Assembly (NCBI RefSeq): GCF_000010305.1 | Contig: NC_012489.1 | Span: 806,001 to 870,000 of the forward strand | Source of the DNA: Gemmatimonas aurantiaca T-27 | GTDB taxonomy: Bacteria > Gemmatimonadota > Gemmatimonadetes > Gemmatimonadales > Gemmatimonadaceae | Reading direction: 5' to 3' | Length of the DNA: 64,000 bases | Shown here: piece by piece, positions 18,663 through 26,285 of the stretch | Layout: the number at the start of each line of letters is the position of its first letter | How positions within the stretch are numbered: position 1 is the stretch's first letter | The notes under the pieces: model-generated | The model's database searches: none | What the model was told of the DNA's origin: nothing | Seen by the model: only the letters and a program-made list of their open reading frames with translations | Made by a program: the position numbers and the translations under genes

Positions 18663-19631
18663 ATGCCTCCCTTTCCGAAGCCGTCCATCGATTTCACGTG
18701 CGACGTGGCCGCCGAAAAGCGCGCGTTGCGTGCGCACAAAAAACTCCGCGGCATTCCGGCAAAGACTGCCGATACGGTGCTCATTGCCACCTGGAATGTG
18801 GCGAACCTTGGGGCACAGCAACGACGCGATGAAGACTTTGCGCTCATTGCCGAGATGTTGAGCTGGTTCGATCTCGTGGCGGTGCAGGAGGTCAACGACA
18901 ACTTTGCCGATCTCGCCTATATCGTGCAGCTCATGGGCACGAAGTACCGCTACGTGATGTCCGATGCTTCGGGCAACAACGAGCGCATGGCCTTCGTGTA
19001 CGACTCGCGCAAAGTGAAATTGTCCGAGGAAATTGGCGAAGTGGCGTTCCCGCCGTCGCAGTACAAGTCGGTGAGTGTCGAAGGGGCAAGCGGAGCCTTT
19101 GCCGGCTTCGATCGCAGTCCCTACCTCGGCACGTTCGTCGCAGAGCATTTCAGTCTCACGCTGCTCAACGTGCACCTGTACTTCGGTGGAGAGCAGGAGG
19201 CACACATCCACCGACGTGCGCTCGAGACGGCGGCCGTGGCGCGATGGTCGCGACTGCGGGCAGCCAGCAAGTACGCCACCACCCGCGATGTGCTCGCCCT
19301 TGGCGACTTCAACATGCCCCGCGGCGAACCGGGCAATCTGGTGTACAGTGCGGCCACCCAGGCGGGGCTCAAGCGGCCCGCACACTCCTCACAGGTGCCA
19401 TCCGCCATCGCGTCCGACAATCAGTACGACCAGATCCTGTATTTCCCCGAACAGACCGAACCGAAGCTCAAGACCATGGGCGTGTTCGACTACGACACCG
19501 CGATCTTCAGCGCACTCTGGAACGGCGCGGTGAACCAGGATCGCAAGAAGTTCTGTGCGTATCTCCGCTACTACATGTCCGATCATCGCCCGGTGTGGTG
19601 CCAGATGAGCATGGCGCCGCAGTCTGGCTGA
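18663..19631 (+). CDS. Endonuclease/exonuclease/phosphatase (EEP) family protein
   Basis: A 322-residue protein of the DNase I-like EEP superfamily. Active-site blocks are ATWNVANLG (Asn45), VQEVNDN (Glu76), LNVHLYFGG, ALGDFNMPRG (Asp215, Asn217) and SDHRPVW (Asp307, His308), all intact. There is no signal peptide, so a cytoplasmic nuclease or phosphodiesterase role is most likely. It follows the family B polymerase by nine bases, hinting at a DNA-repair pairing, which is inference. EEP enzymes act on DNA, RNA, phospholipids or inositol phosphates, so the substrate is open. The stop sits seven bases before a long inverted-repeat element. Confidence 0.88.
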   Translation: MPPFPKPSIDFTCDVAAEKRALRAHKKLRGIPAKTADTVLIATWNVANLGAQQRRDEDFALIAEMLSWFDLVAVQEVNDNFADLAYIVQLMGTKYRYVMSDASGNNERMAFVYDSRKVKLSEEIGEVAFPPSQYKSVSVEGASGAFAGFDRSPYLGTFVAEHFSLTLLNVHLYFGGEQEAHIHRRALETAAVARWSRLRAASKYATTRDVLALGDFNMPRGEPGNLVYSAATQAGLKRPAHSSQVPSAIASDNQYDQILYFPEQTEPKLKTMGVFDYDTAIFSALWNGAVNQDRKKFCAYLRYYMSDHRPVWCQMSMAPQSG

Positions 19632-19637
19632 TTGGGT

Positions 19638-19795
19638 ACAGCGGGGGGAACACAGATGACACAAAAACAAAAACAACAAACGCACAGATACCACTTGGAT
19701 AGGAATAGGTCCGGTCTACGATCATCAATTTTTCATTTTTAGTTGTATCTGTGCTTTTCAGCTTTTCTTTGTGTCCTCTGTGTTCCCCCCGCTGT
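19638..19795. repeat. AT-rich imperfect inverted-repeat element between convergent genes
   Basis: A 158-base element fills most of the gap between two convergent genes. Its outer ends are perfect 18-base inverted copies (acagcggggggaacacag at 19638-19655 and its complement at 19778-19795). The inner arm ends match over 10 bases (19682-19691 with 19745-19754). The arm middles are A-rich and T-rich and pair partially through a GACACAAA core. The centre, about 50 bases, is AT-rich. Base composition is far from the flanking genes. It could be a small non-autonomous mobile element or a bidirectional terminator; no target duplication is evident. Confidence 0.75.
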
Positions 19796-19885
19796 TCAAT
19801 GCTCCAATCCGACTCCGTCAAATGAAAATGCGGAGAACGTCTGCACGTCCCCCGCACTCTCAATTCTGACAAAGCTCCAGACTCG

Positions 19886-21721
19886 CTACGGTTTTGCGGC
19901 AGCCTTGGGTGTCTGCCACTCACCACGCAGCCAATCCACGACCATCTCGATTTCGCGTTGCGTCAGCGTCTTTTCGGTGCCAAACGACGGCATGCGATCA
20001 TTGTCGCGACCGAAGAAGCGCGGATGCGTCGGATCGGCTACGAAATCGATCGTCCAAGCGCGTGAACCCCAGTCGGTGAGTTCCGGGCTGTCGGTGCCCA
20101 CATCCTGGAACTTGTGGCACTCGGCGCAGCCGCTCGAGGTGTTGCGCATGAAGGCAACACCCGACGCGATACGGGCGCTGTCGCGCACGTCCAGCGCCGA
20201 CTGTGAGCGCAGCTTGGCCTGGTAGGAGAGGGCCAATACCACGTTCTCGCGGGTGAGCTCTTCGTCCTCGTCTTCCGGCATGTGATCGGCCAGCCACATG
20301 GCCATGTCACCTTCGGCGTGGATCGTGCCACCCCAGTAGCGCGACGTCAGGATGGTATCGGCATGGAGGAAGCCCCTCACCCACTCGCGCGAGCCAAAGC
20401 CCTTGAGGTCGGACGCCGAGATAGAGTCCTTCGGCAGCGGATTGCCCAGGCCATCGTGCCCGTCGAAGCGATGGCAGGAGGCGCAGTTCTGTGAGAAGAT
20501 GCGCGGACCGCGCGTGTAGGCATCGTCGCGCATCAGCGAAAGCGCACCCGTGATCGGCACACCGCCGTTGGCCAGTTCCACCGCACGCGCCGCATCACGC
20601 TTGGCCGTGGCCTTGGCCGCCTGGAACTCCACGTCGTTGCGATCGGCCGACATCGCCTGCCAGGTGAGCAACGCGACGCCGAACAGCATCACGCCCATGA
20701 AGCCCAGGTTGAAGCGATGACCCAGGCGCCACTTTCCGATGATCGGCATCGCGGCAAGCGTCAACAGCAGCACCGTCGGCAGCACGATGGCGCCGATGAT
20801 CTCCGTCTTGCCAGGGAAGTACTTCAGCATCTGAAACAGGAACAGGAAGTACCACTCGGGGCGTGCCGCCGAGAACTGTTCCGAAGGATCAGCCGGAGCG
20901 CCGAGCGGGGCTCCGTGCTCGCGAACGACGAAGAACAGCACGACCATCAGCACCGCGAGGCAGGCCACCACATCCTTGAGGATCTGCTCGGGCCAGAAGC
21001 CTTCGTCAGGGCCCTTGAGCGGCTGCTTGGGCGTGATGCCGTGCCGGCGGAACAGGTACACGTGCCCGACGATGAACAGAATGATCACGCCGGGAATCAC
21101 ACCAGCGTGCAGCGCCAGGAATCGTGAGAGTGTTTGGTGCCCATAGTTGGCACCGCCCACCACCACCGTTTGTGCCGCCTGGCCCACGATGGGACTCATG
21201 CCCACCAGGTTGGTGGAGACCGCCGTGGACCAATAGCCGTTCTGATCCCACGGCAGCAGGTAGCCAGTGAGGGACAGCGCCAGAATGAGCAACAGCAACA
21301 CCACGCCGAACCAGTAGTTCACTTCGCGTGGTGCCTTGTACGCGCCGTCGATGATGACCTGCATGAGGTGCAGTACCAGCAGCACGGTCATCGCCTGGGC
21401 GACGAAGTGGTGCAAGCCACGCAGGAACCAACCACCCCACATCTGATGCTGGATGAAGTACACACTTTCCCACGCCGACTGCGTGCTGGGGCTGTACGAC
21501 ATCCACAGGAACGTGCCCGTGATGACCTGCACCACGAAGAAGAACGACAGCGTGCTGCCCCACACGTACCGCCAGCGTGAGCCGCCCGGGACGTTTTCGA
21601 ACAGCACTTCGTTCAACAGCCCCTTGAAGCCGGTGCGGTTGTCGAGCCACGCCTCGGCTTTCTTCAGATTGCTGCCGCCTGTTTCAGGTTCCGGCGATCC
21701 GTCGTTGTGATGATGCGCCAT
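19886..21721 (-). CDS. Cytochrome b fused to two c-type heme motifs (bc complex)
   Basis: A 611-residue fusion: full-length cytochrome b (about 1-370), then a periplasmic c-type part. Heme-b ligands appear as HHFVAQAMTVLLVLH (13 residues between first and last His) and HAGVIPGVIILFIVGH (14 between), a b6-like spacing. The quinol-site PEWY sits in ARPEWYFLFLFQ. The C-terminal part has CASCH (Cys413) and CAECH (Cys532), two separate c-heme sites. The complex oxidises quinol and passes electrons through the Rieske protein to heme c. The Rieske gene is directly upstream with overlapping stop and start (ATGA). No separate cytochrome c1 gene is seen, so the fused domain probably replaces it. It is also near the cytochrome b562 gene at 22624. 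Confidence 0.92.
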   Translation of the reverse strand: MAHHHNDGSPEPETGGSNLKKAEAWLDNRTGFKGLLNEVLFENVPGGSRWRYVWGSTLSFFFVVQVITGTFLWMSYSPSTQSAWESVYFIQHQMWGGWFLRGLHHFVAQAMTVLLVLHLMQVIIDGAYKAPREVNYWFGVVLLLLILALSLTGYLLPWDQNGYWSTAVSTNLVGMSPIVGQAAQTVVVGGANYGHQTLSRFLALHAGVIPGVIILFIVGHVYLFRRHGITPKQPLKGPDEGFWPEQILKDVVACLAVLMVVLFFVVREHGAPLGAPADPSEQFSAARPEWYFLFLFQMLKYFPGKTEIIGAIVLPTVLLLTLAAMPIIGKWRLGHRFNLGFMGVMLFGVALLTWQAMSADRNDVEFQAAKATAKRDAARAVELANGGVPITGALSLMRDDAYTRGPRIFSQNCASCHRFDGHDGLGNPLPKDSISASDLKGFGSREWVRGFLHADTILTSRYWGGTIHAEGDMAMWLADHMPEDEDEELTRENVVLALSYQAKLRSQSALDVRDSARIASGVAFMRNTSSGCAECHKFQDVGTDSPELTDWGSRAWTIDFVADPTHPRFFGRDNDRMPSFGTEKTLTQREIEMVVDWLRGEWQTPKAAAKP

Positions 21722-22257
21722 CAGACGGGGATCTTGTCGGGGGAGCCTTTGCGGAAGTTCTGGAACTTCACCCAGATCTCCCCATTCCGGACTTCCGCCG
21801 TCAGTTCGTCCATCCCGCGCGGACTCGGGCTCTTCGGGTCAGCGATGGCACCACTGATCGCGAACGCGCTTTTGTGGCAGGGGCAGAAGTACCCCTGCGT
21901 GGCCGCGCGGTATCCCACCGAACATCCCAGGTGCGGACACACGGAATTGAGCACGCGCACCGTGTCGTCGCCGGTGCGCTGCACATACACCGAGCCGATG
22001 GGCACGTTTTCCGTCTTGTTCCAGGCATCCACCAGCGTATCGAGCACCGGGAACTTGCGTGGTTCGCCGTTTTCGGGCAGCGAGGAGAAGGGCGCGATGC
22101 GCACCATGCCACGGGTGTCCGACTTGCGGCGCAGGGGGTCGAGGAACGTCAGCACACCGGCGACGGGCGCCACGACGGAAATGAGGCCGCCCACGACGAT
22201 CGCAGCGGCCTTGGTGACGAAATTGCGCCGGTTGGGCGCCTGCTGGTTCTCGGACAT
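21721..22257 (-). CDS. Rieske iron-sulfur protein of the bc complex
   Basis: A 178-residue Rieske [2Fe-2S] protein. Cluster ligands are in CPHLGC (Cys107, His109) and CPCHKS (Cys125, His128 region), with the two disulfide cysteines also present. The N-terminus NRRNFVTKAAAIVVGGLISVV is a twin-arginine-type signal that normally stays as the membrane anchor. The start at 22257 is the only ATG giving that N-terminus; the frame runs on upstream without conserved sequence. The gene overlaps the cytochrome b-c fusion by one base pair of the start/stop, so the two are made together. The protein shuttles electrons from quinol at the PEWY site to heme c. Confidence 0.93.
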   Translation of the reverse strand: MSENQQAPNRRNFVTKAAAIVVGGLISVVAPVAGVLTFLDPLRRKSDTRGMVRIAPFSSLPENGEPRKFPVLDTLVDAWNKTENVPIGSVYVQRTGDDTVRVLNSVCPHLGCSVGYRAATQGYFCPCHKSAFAISGAIADPKSPSPRGMDELTAEVRNGEIWVKFQNFRKGSPDKIPV

Positions 22258-22623
22258 GTCGTCGTGGTGATCCGGGAAAACGCGGACGGCCTCTGGGCGG
22301 GAGGAGGCCGGGTGAGGAACGGTCGGAAGCGAGGTGACCTGACTGTGCGGACCCGGTGGGAACACCAGCGACACAACGGCACCTCTGCACAACGGGTCTC
22401 AGTGGGGATAGTACGCAATGCGCACATGAATTGCTGCCCCACGCCACCCCCGGTGGGTCACCAACCGGAACACCACGCGGCCGTTACGGTACATCGGCAG
22501 ACGGGGACCAGCGAACAGGCCGACCGGCACGTAATTCCTGCCAGATACGCCCGCATCTGACATCCCGAATCGGACACCCGGGTGCCCCGCGATCTCCCAC
22601 CTCCCTCAGGACACGCTTCTACT
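22258..22623. other. Divergent intergenic region, Rieske gene / cytochrome b562 gene
   Basis: These 366 bases separate two divergent electron-transport genes and must hold both promoters. I see no convincing -35/-10 pair. The one clear element is a 10-base perfect palindrome CACCCGGGTG at 22575-22584, about 40 bases before the cytochrome b562 start. No open frame here shows conserved protein sequence. Confidence 0.5.
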
Positions 22624-23082
22624 ATGCAACTTCGAGTTCGTCAGCTCGGCGCCCTTTGCGTCCTCGCACTCGCACTCACGCAGGCAGCTTTTCGTTTCCA
22701 GGATGACGAAAAGACGCCTCTCGGTAAGAAGATGGCCGCCATCAACACCGCTTTCAAAGCCGTTGGCCGCCAGATCGACGACCCCACCAAGAACGCCAGC
22801 ACCCTGAAGCAGCTCGATGTCATCGAGACCAACGCCAAGGAAGCGATGGCGCTCGACCCCGAGAAGAAGGGGCAGGTCCCGGCCGCCCAGCAGGCCAAGT
22901 TCGTGGCCGACTACAAGGCCGGCATGAAGGTGTTCCTCGACACTGTGACCAAGCTTCGCACGGCCGTGAAGGCCGGCAACAACGCCGAAGCGTCGAAGAT
23001 CATCGACACCATGAAGGACCAGCAGCGCGACGGCCACAAGGAATTCCGCATCCGCAAGGCGGGCGCGCCGCCGGGCCTCTGA
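22624..23082 (+). CDS. cybC: Cytochrome b562-like periplasmic protein
   Basis: A 152-residue exported protein with a signal peptide (start 22624, signal to about ALTQAAFR) and a helical mature part of about 125 residues. The mature N-terminus TPLGKKMAAINTAFKAV lines up with E. coli cytochrome b562 around its Met7 ligand. The C-terminal RDGHKEFR lines up with the block around His102, so both heme axial ligands are conserved. The two Cys of the related cytochrome c-prime CxxCH motif are absent, which fits non-covalent heme b. Length fits a four-helix bundle. It would carry electrons in the periplasm, and its position beside the bc complex genes suggests it is a partner. A strong terminator follows at 23121. 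Confidence 0.72.
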   Translation: MQLRVRQLGALCVLALALTQAAFRFQDDEKTPLGKKMAAINTAFKAVGRQIDDPTKNASTLKQLDVIETNAKEAMALDPEKKGQVPAAQQAKFVADYKAGMKVFLDTVTKLRTAVKAGNNAEASKIIDTMKDQQRDGHKEFRIRKAGAPPGL

Positions 23083-23120
23083 TCGGCACGCGTTCCTGAG
23101 ACTGTGGGCTCGGTATTCGA

Positions 23121-23158
23121 AGCGCCCCGCACCAAGTCCGGTGCGGGGCGCTGTTTTT
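23121..23158 (+). terminator. Rho-independent terminator after cytochrome b562 gene
   Basis: A perfect 13-bp stem (AGCGCCCCGCACC with its complement) with a six-base loop is followed by GTTTTT. It also sits downstream of the convergent MOSC gene, though the T tract favours the plus strand. Confidence 0.9.
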
Positions 23159-23213
23159 CAGTGGCAGGACGAAGATGTGATGAGTGTGGCACCCCGTTGA
23201 TCGCCGCCCCACA

Positions 23214-23978
23214 CTAGTTGGGCCCGATGAGCCGAGCCTGATCGGATCGGGCGCCGCCCTGCCGCAACTGGCGCTCGAGTGTTGCGCGTAGTGCCTGAGC
23301 CAGAGATGGGCAGGCCATGAGCGCCGCGAGGTCTGCAGGATCGGCTGCTCTGGCGTACCGCAGCGCAAACACACGCGCCACGGTCCACTCCGGATGTGGA
23401 CAGGATTCAACGATGACGGACTGTCCGGCTTCGAGCAGACCTTCTTCGAGCACCCGGTAGTACCAGCCCGTTCGTCCGCTTTGCTGAACGCGCGCCGCGA
23501 GATCGTGAATGCGCCATCGACGGGCGATCTTCCAGCACGGACTGCGCGGCTGCGCCACCTGCAGGACCACACTGCCGATGCGGTGCACATCACCAATGGC
23601 CACATCGGCTTCGGTCATGCCGTCGATCGTGAGATTCTCGCCGAATGCTCCCGCGCCCAATGGACCGGCCGCGACTTCCCGCAGATACGTGGCCAATTCT
23701 GCCTGCCACATCGGGTAGTGGGAAGCGGCATAGGCCAGTACGGCCTTGTCCGGCCCACCGTGATGCACCCGATCGGCTTGCCCATCCCCCACGAGGTTCG
23801 TGGTGCCGACATGCACCGGCCCGTGCACGGCGGTCTTGACGAATCCCGTGGTCCATTCCCGATCGAAGGCATGATCCGCGCCCGGGCTGCCGAAGGTCTG
23901 CGGCAATCCGACCTGCACCGACTGCAGTGACTGCACACGAAGCGTGTGATCCGACGGGTGTTGCGCGGCGTGATTCAT
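23214..23978 (-). CDS. MOSC domain protein, YiiM-like
   Basis: A 254-residue MOSC-domain protein with the C-terminal helical (3-alpha) extension of the YiiM group. Landmarks are VHHGGPDKAVLAYAASHY, GAFGENLTI, and PRSPCWKIARRW, whose Cys is the proposed molybdenum-cofactor sulfur carrier. E. coli YiiM reduces N-hydroxylated base analogues as a molybdenum-cofactor enzyme, so a detoxifying reductase role is plausible. The start overlaps the stop of the MarR-type regulator gene (ATGA), so the two are co-translated. The regulator may therefore sense a substrate of this enzyme, which is inference. Confidence 0.85.
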   Translation of the reverse strand: MNHAAQHPSDHTLRVQSLQSVQVGLPQTFGSPGADHAFDREWTTGFVKTAVHGPVHVGTTNLVGDGQADRVHHGGPDKAVLAYAASHYPMWQAELATYLREVAAGPLGAGAFGENLTIDGMTEADVAIGDVHRIGSVVLQVAQPRSPCWKIARRWRIHDLAARVQQSGRTGWYYRVLEEGLLEAGQSVIVESCPHPEWTVARVFALRYARAADPADLAALMACPSLAQALRATLERQLRQGGARSDQARLIGPN

Positions 23979-24703
23979 GGCGCTCCCGCACAGCGTGGCG
24001 CCGTGAGGTCGCCATCACTCGGTGTCTTCTCGAACCGGCGAAATCGTGCCTCGGCCACATCGTCGATTTCCTGCAGGTAGTCCGGACAATCCAGGCGTAG
24101 TGCCCGATCACCAAACGGTGCGTCGACAAAAGCACAGTGATGTGGGCGCTCGCCGTCCTCTGGATGTGCCCAGGGGCGAAAGAACTGGCAGCTCACGCAC
24201 ATGCGGGCCGGCGCGATGTCGCCGCGCTCCTGCAGCGTGTGCACCATCTTCGTGAGTGAGCGCAGAAAAGCGGCCTGCTCGTCGGGTGTGAGAGCATCGA
24301 CCACGGCCGCGACAAACTCCGGTCCACTTTCTCCGCGGCGCGCCTCGTCCTGACCGAGTGCCGTCAATGTGAGGGCAATGGCCCGGCCATCGTCATCGGC
24401 GCGGGTTTTCTCCACGAACCCTTTGGCCACGAGCGCTTTCACGGCATCACTGGCCGTGGGCAACGTGACGGCCAGGCCATCGGCCACCGCCGAAAGCCGC
24501 AACGGTACGGCGCTCGCATGAAGCAGGGCGAGTACCTGCGCCTGGGTTGGCGTCAGTCCACGCGGACCATTCTCCCGCCACGCGTGCGTGCGGAGGGCCA
24601 GGCCGAGTTTGAACAGGCCGGCACCGACCTGCTGCACGAGCGGATCCGGCGCCGGATCGGCATCAGGATTGGTGGATCGAGGCGTGGGCGTGGATCGAGG
24701 CAC
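23975..24703 (-). CDS. MarR family regulator with Cys-rich C-terminal extension
   Basis: A 242-residue regulator. The winged-helix MarR domain (about 21-150) includes LTPTQAQVLALLH and LAVTLPTASDAVKALVAKGFVEKTR, the recognition helix and wing. After it comes a non-standard tail with four cysteines (169, 172, 190, 206) and a His pair, in CVSCQFFRPW, HHCAFVDAPFG and LDCPDY. These could bind metal or an Fe-S cluster, or act as a redox switch. I use the GTG at 24703. The ATG at 24769 is possible, but it would put one of two palindromic operators inside the coding region. It is coupled to the MOSC gene and divergent from a secreted-protein gene. The likely targets are the palindromes at 24753 and 24780. 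Confidence 0.8.
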   Translation of the reverse strand: MPRSTPTPRSTNPDADPAPDPLVQQVGAGLFKLGLALRTHAWRENGPRGLTPTQAQVLALLHASAVPLRLSAVADGLAVTLPTASDAVKALVAKGFVEKTRADDDGRAIALTLTALGQDEARRGESGPEFVAAVVDALTPDEQAAFLRSLTKMVHTLQERGDIAPARMCVSCQFFRPWAHPEDGERPHHCAFVDAPFGDRALRLDCPDYLQEIDDVAEARFRRFEKTPSDGDLTAPRCAGAP

Positions 24704-24740
24704 GGAAGCAGCGGACGAAGGGCACAGGCAAAACTGTGGG

Positions 24741-24769
24741 TTGACAGGAAAATAAGGACTCCTTAGCAT
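24741..24769 (+). promoter_or_regulatory. Promoter of the secreted-protein gene at 24815
   Basis: A perfect -35 box TTGACA (24741-24746) is followed after 17 bases by TAGCAT (24764-24769), four of six matches to the -10 consensus. Transcription would begin near 24776. The operator palindrome at 24753-24765 occupies the spacer and touches the -10 box. Confidence 0.65.
24753..24765. promoter_or_regulatory. Palindromic operator 1 (MarR-type)
   Basis: TAAGGACTCCTTA, a perfect 13-base palindrome around a central C, lies between the -35 and -10 boxes. It matches operator 2 at all but the outer and central positions, giving the shared pattern T-W-AGGA-S-TCCT-W-A. Confidence 0.65.
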
Positions 24770-24779
24770 TTTGCTACAC

Positions 24780-24792
24780 TTAGGAGTCCTAA
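24780..24792. promoter_or_regulatory. Palindromic operator 2 (MarR-type)
   Basis: TTAGGAGTCCTAA, a perfect 13-base palindrome around a central G, lies at the expected transcription start. Its centre is 27 bases from that of operator 1. A dimeric regulator bound here would block the plus-strand promoter; the divergent MarR gene is the obvious candidate. Confidence 0.65.
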
Positions 24793-24814
24793 CTAACTCT
24801 CAATCCACGGAACC

Positions 24815-25654
24815 ATGTCCAATCATTTCCCAACACCAAAGGGGTCCGGCTCCAGTCGGATCGGTCGTTCCGCGCTGCTGGCTGGCGCGTTGATTGCCAG
24901 CATTGCGGGTGGGGGACTGTACGCCCTGTCGTCGGACACGCCCGACCGCATCGACTCCCCGGCCAAAGATGCGACGTCCAAGACACTCGAAGGTGCCCGC
25001 CTCGCGCCGTTCGATCTGGTGCAGACCACGGTCACCCGTGAAGGGACGAAGCTGGTGTTCGTTGAGCGGGTCAGCGGCAAGGCGGGGGCGTCGACTCCGA
25101 CCCCGTCAGGCAAGCTGGCCGGCAGTGGCGTGTTCTCGTACGTCTGGCCTACGTCGCTGGACCCGTCCGTCGTGGGGTTCGAGGGCAAGACCGGCACGCT
25201 CGCCCTGGCAGCCACGTCGCACCCCGATTTCGACGATACGCCGCACTACGACGAAAATGGCGATGGCGATCCCAAGAACGACGGCAATCTCTGGCACTCC
25301 CATTGGGTCGTGCTCACGCCCGACGAGTCCTGTGGTCCCGGCGCGCTCAAAGTGCGCGACATCCAGTCCGGCACCACGCCGAAGTTGCCGGCCACCTGGC
25401 CAGGCTTGCCGATCTTCATCGACAGCCCGGGCTACGAACCGGAACTCACCGGCAACAGCATCCGCGTCGACGTGCCGCTCAAGGACATGGGCTTTCCCAG
25501 CACTTTCCAGTTCGATGGCGTCACCGCCGCGCTGCGGGTGAACGACAGCGTGCACAATCCACTGCTGTGTGTGGTGGACGTATTCGACATTGCCTCGCGG
25601 ACTCTTACCCTGCCGGGCAAGGTGGACGCGGGTGGAGCGACGGCGCGTCGGTGA
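24815..25654 (+). CDS. Unrecognised exported protein
   Basis: I do not recognise the family. The 279-residue product has an N-terminal hydrophobic segment (SALLAGALIASIAGGGLYAL, residues 19-38) that could be a signal peptide or anchor. A Ser/Thr/Lys-rich linker follows, then a beta-rich globular part. The stretch DENGDGDPKNDGN near residue 147 is rich in Asp, Asn and Gly in an EF-hand or calcium-loop-like pattern, next to LWHSHWVVLTPDESCGPGAL, which has two His and one of two Cys. The gene has the best sigma-70 promoter in the area and two palindromic operators, so it is probably repressed by the divergent MarR-type regulator. Its role may be linked to the MOSC enzyme or to stress. Confidence 0.75.
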   Translation: MSNHFPTPKGSGSSRIGRSALLAGALIASIAGGGLYALSSDTPDRIDSPAKDATSKTLEGARLAPFDLVQTTVTREGTKLVFVERVSGKAGASTPTPSGKLAGSGVFSYVWPTSLDPSVVGFEGKTGTLALAATSHPDFDDTPHYDENGDGDPKNDGNLWHSHWVVLTPDESCGPGALKVRDIQSGTTPKLPATWPGLPIFIDSPGYEPELTGNSIRVDVPLKDMGFPSTFQFDGVTAALRVNDSVHNPLLCVVDVFDIASRTLTLPGKVDAGGATARR

Positions 25655-25862
25655 CCCGTGCCGCAGCATGGTTCACATGCTCTGGACGCAGTGCTGTGGC
25701 GAATCATCTCTCTTCGACCGAGCACCCATCGCGATGCTCGGTCGGAGCACGTTTCGTGCGATCGCGCCGCTGGGTTCACTCTCCATATGCGATCTTGGCA
25801 CTACTCCAATGTCTCAAGGCGCTGGGACATATTCATCAACAACCATAGACGGAGAACGTCGC

Positions 25863-26285
25863 ATGTTGCTCGTTGCGTCACGCTGCGTTCGCGGGGTAGG
25901 CCGAGGCCTTGGCTTGATGGTTGTCGGGATCATTGGTGCTGCTTGCAACAGCAGCGCCCTTGTAGAGTCACCTCTCCGCACCGCCATGGTGTTTGGAACC
26001 GTGCTTGTTGACGGATCTCCTGCCGTCGGGAGGACGCTGGCAAGTCGAGTAACCAGGCCGGACTGTCAGAGACTTGCGCCGATGTATGGAAATGGTGTTG
26101 TAGGAGCCGATGGTAGATACAAGATATTTGTCGCTGGCGAGACCAGCGAAGGTCGGGTTTGCGTGCGCGTAGGCCTTCCTCCGGTATCTGGCTCTGATAC
26201 GACTTGGGCAACCGGCCTTGTGGGCGTTCGCACGAGCGAGCCTTTCGATATCGTTCGTGTCGATCTGGCCCGAGGAACGCCATAG
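25863..26285 (+). CDS. Small hypothetical lipoprotein
   Basis: A 140-residue putative lipoprotein. The start at 25863 gives a hydrophobic signal (VGRGLGLMVVGIIGAAC) with Cys as lipidation site. The rest looks like one beta-sandwich repeat of the carboxypeptidase-regulatory type (AMVFGTVLVDGSPAVGRTL, VGADGRYKIFVAGET). The frame is open upstream to 25569 but overlaps the preceding gene and has no conserved content. Function is unknown. Confidence 0.6.
   Translation: MLLVASRCVRGVGRGLGLMVVGIIGAACNSSALVESPLRTAMVFGTVLVDGSPAVGRTLASRVTRPDCQRLAPMYGNGVVGADGRYKIFVAGETSEGRVCVRVGLPPVSGSDTTWATGLVGVRTSEPFDIVRVDLARGTP

Noticed and set aside
24704-24769. Longer MarR start at ATG 24769
   Set aside because: Would place an operator palindrome and the opposing promoter inside the coding region, and the extra residues are not conserved MarR sequence; still possible.
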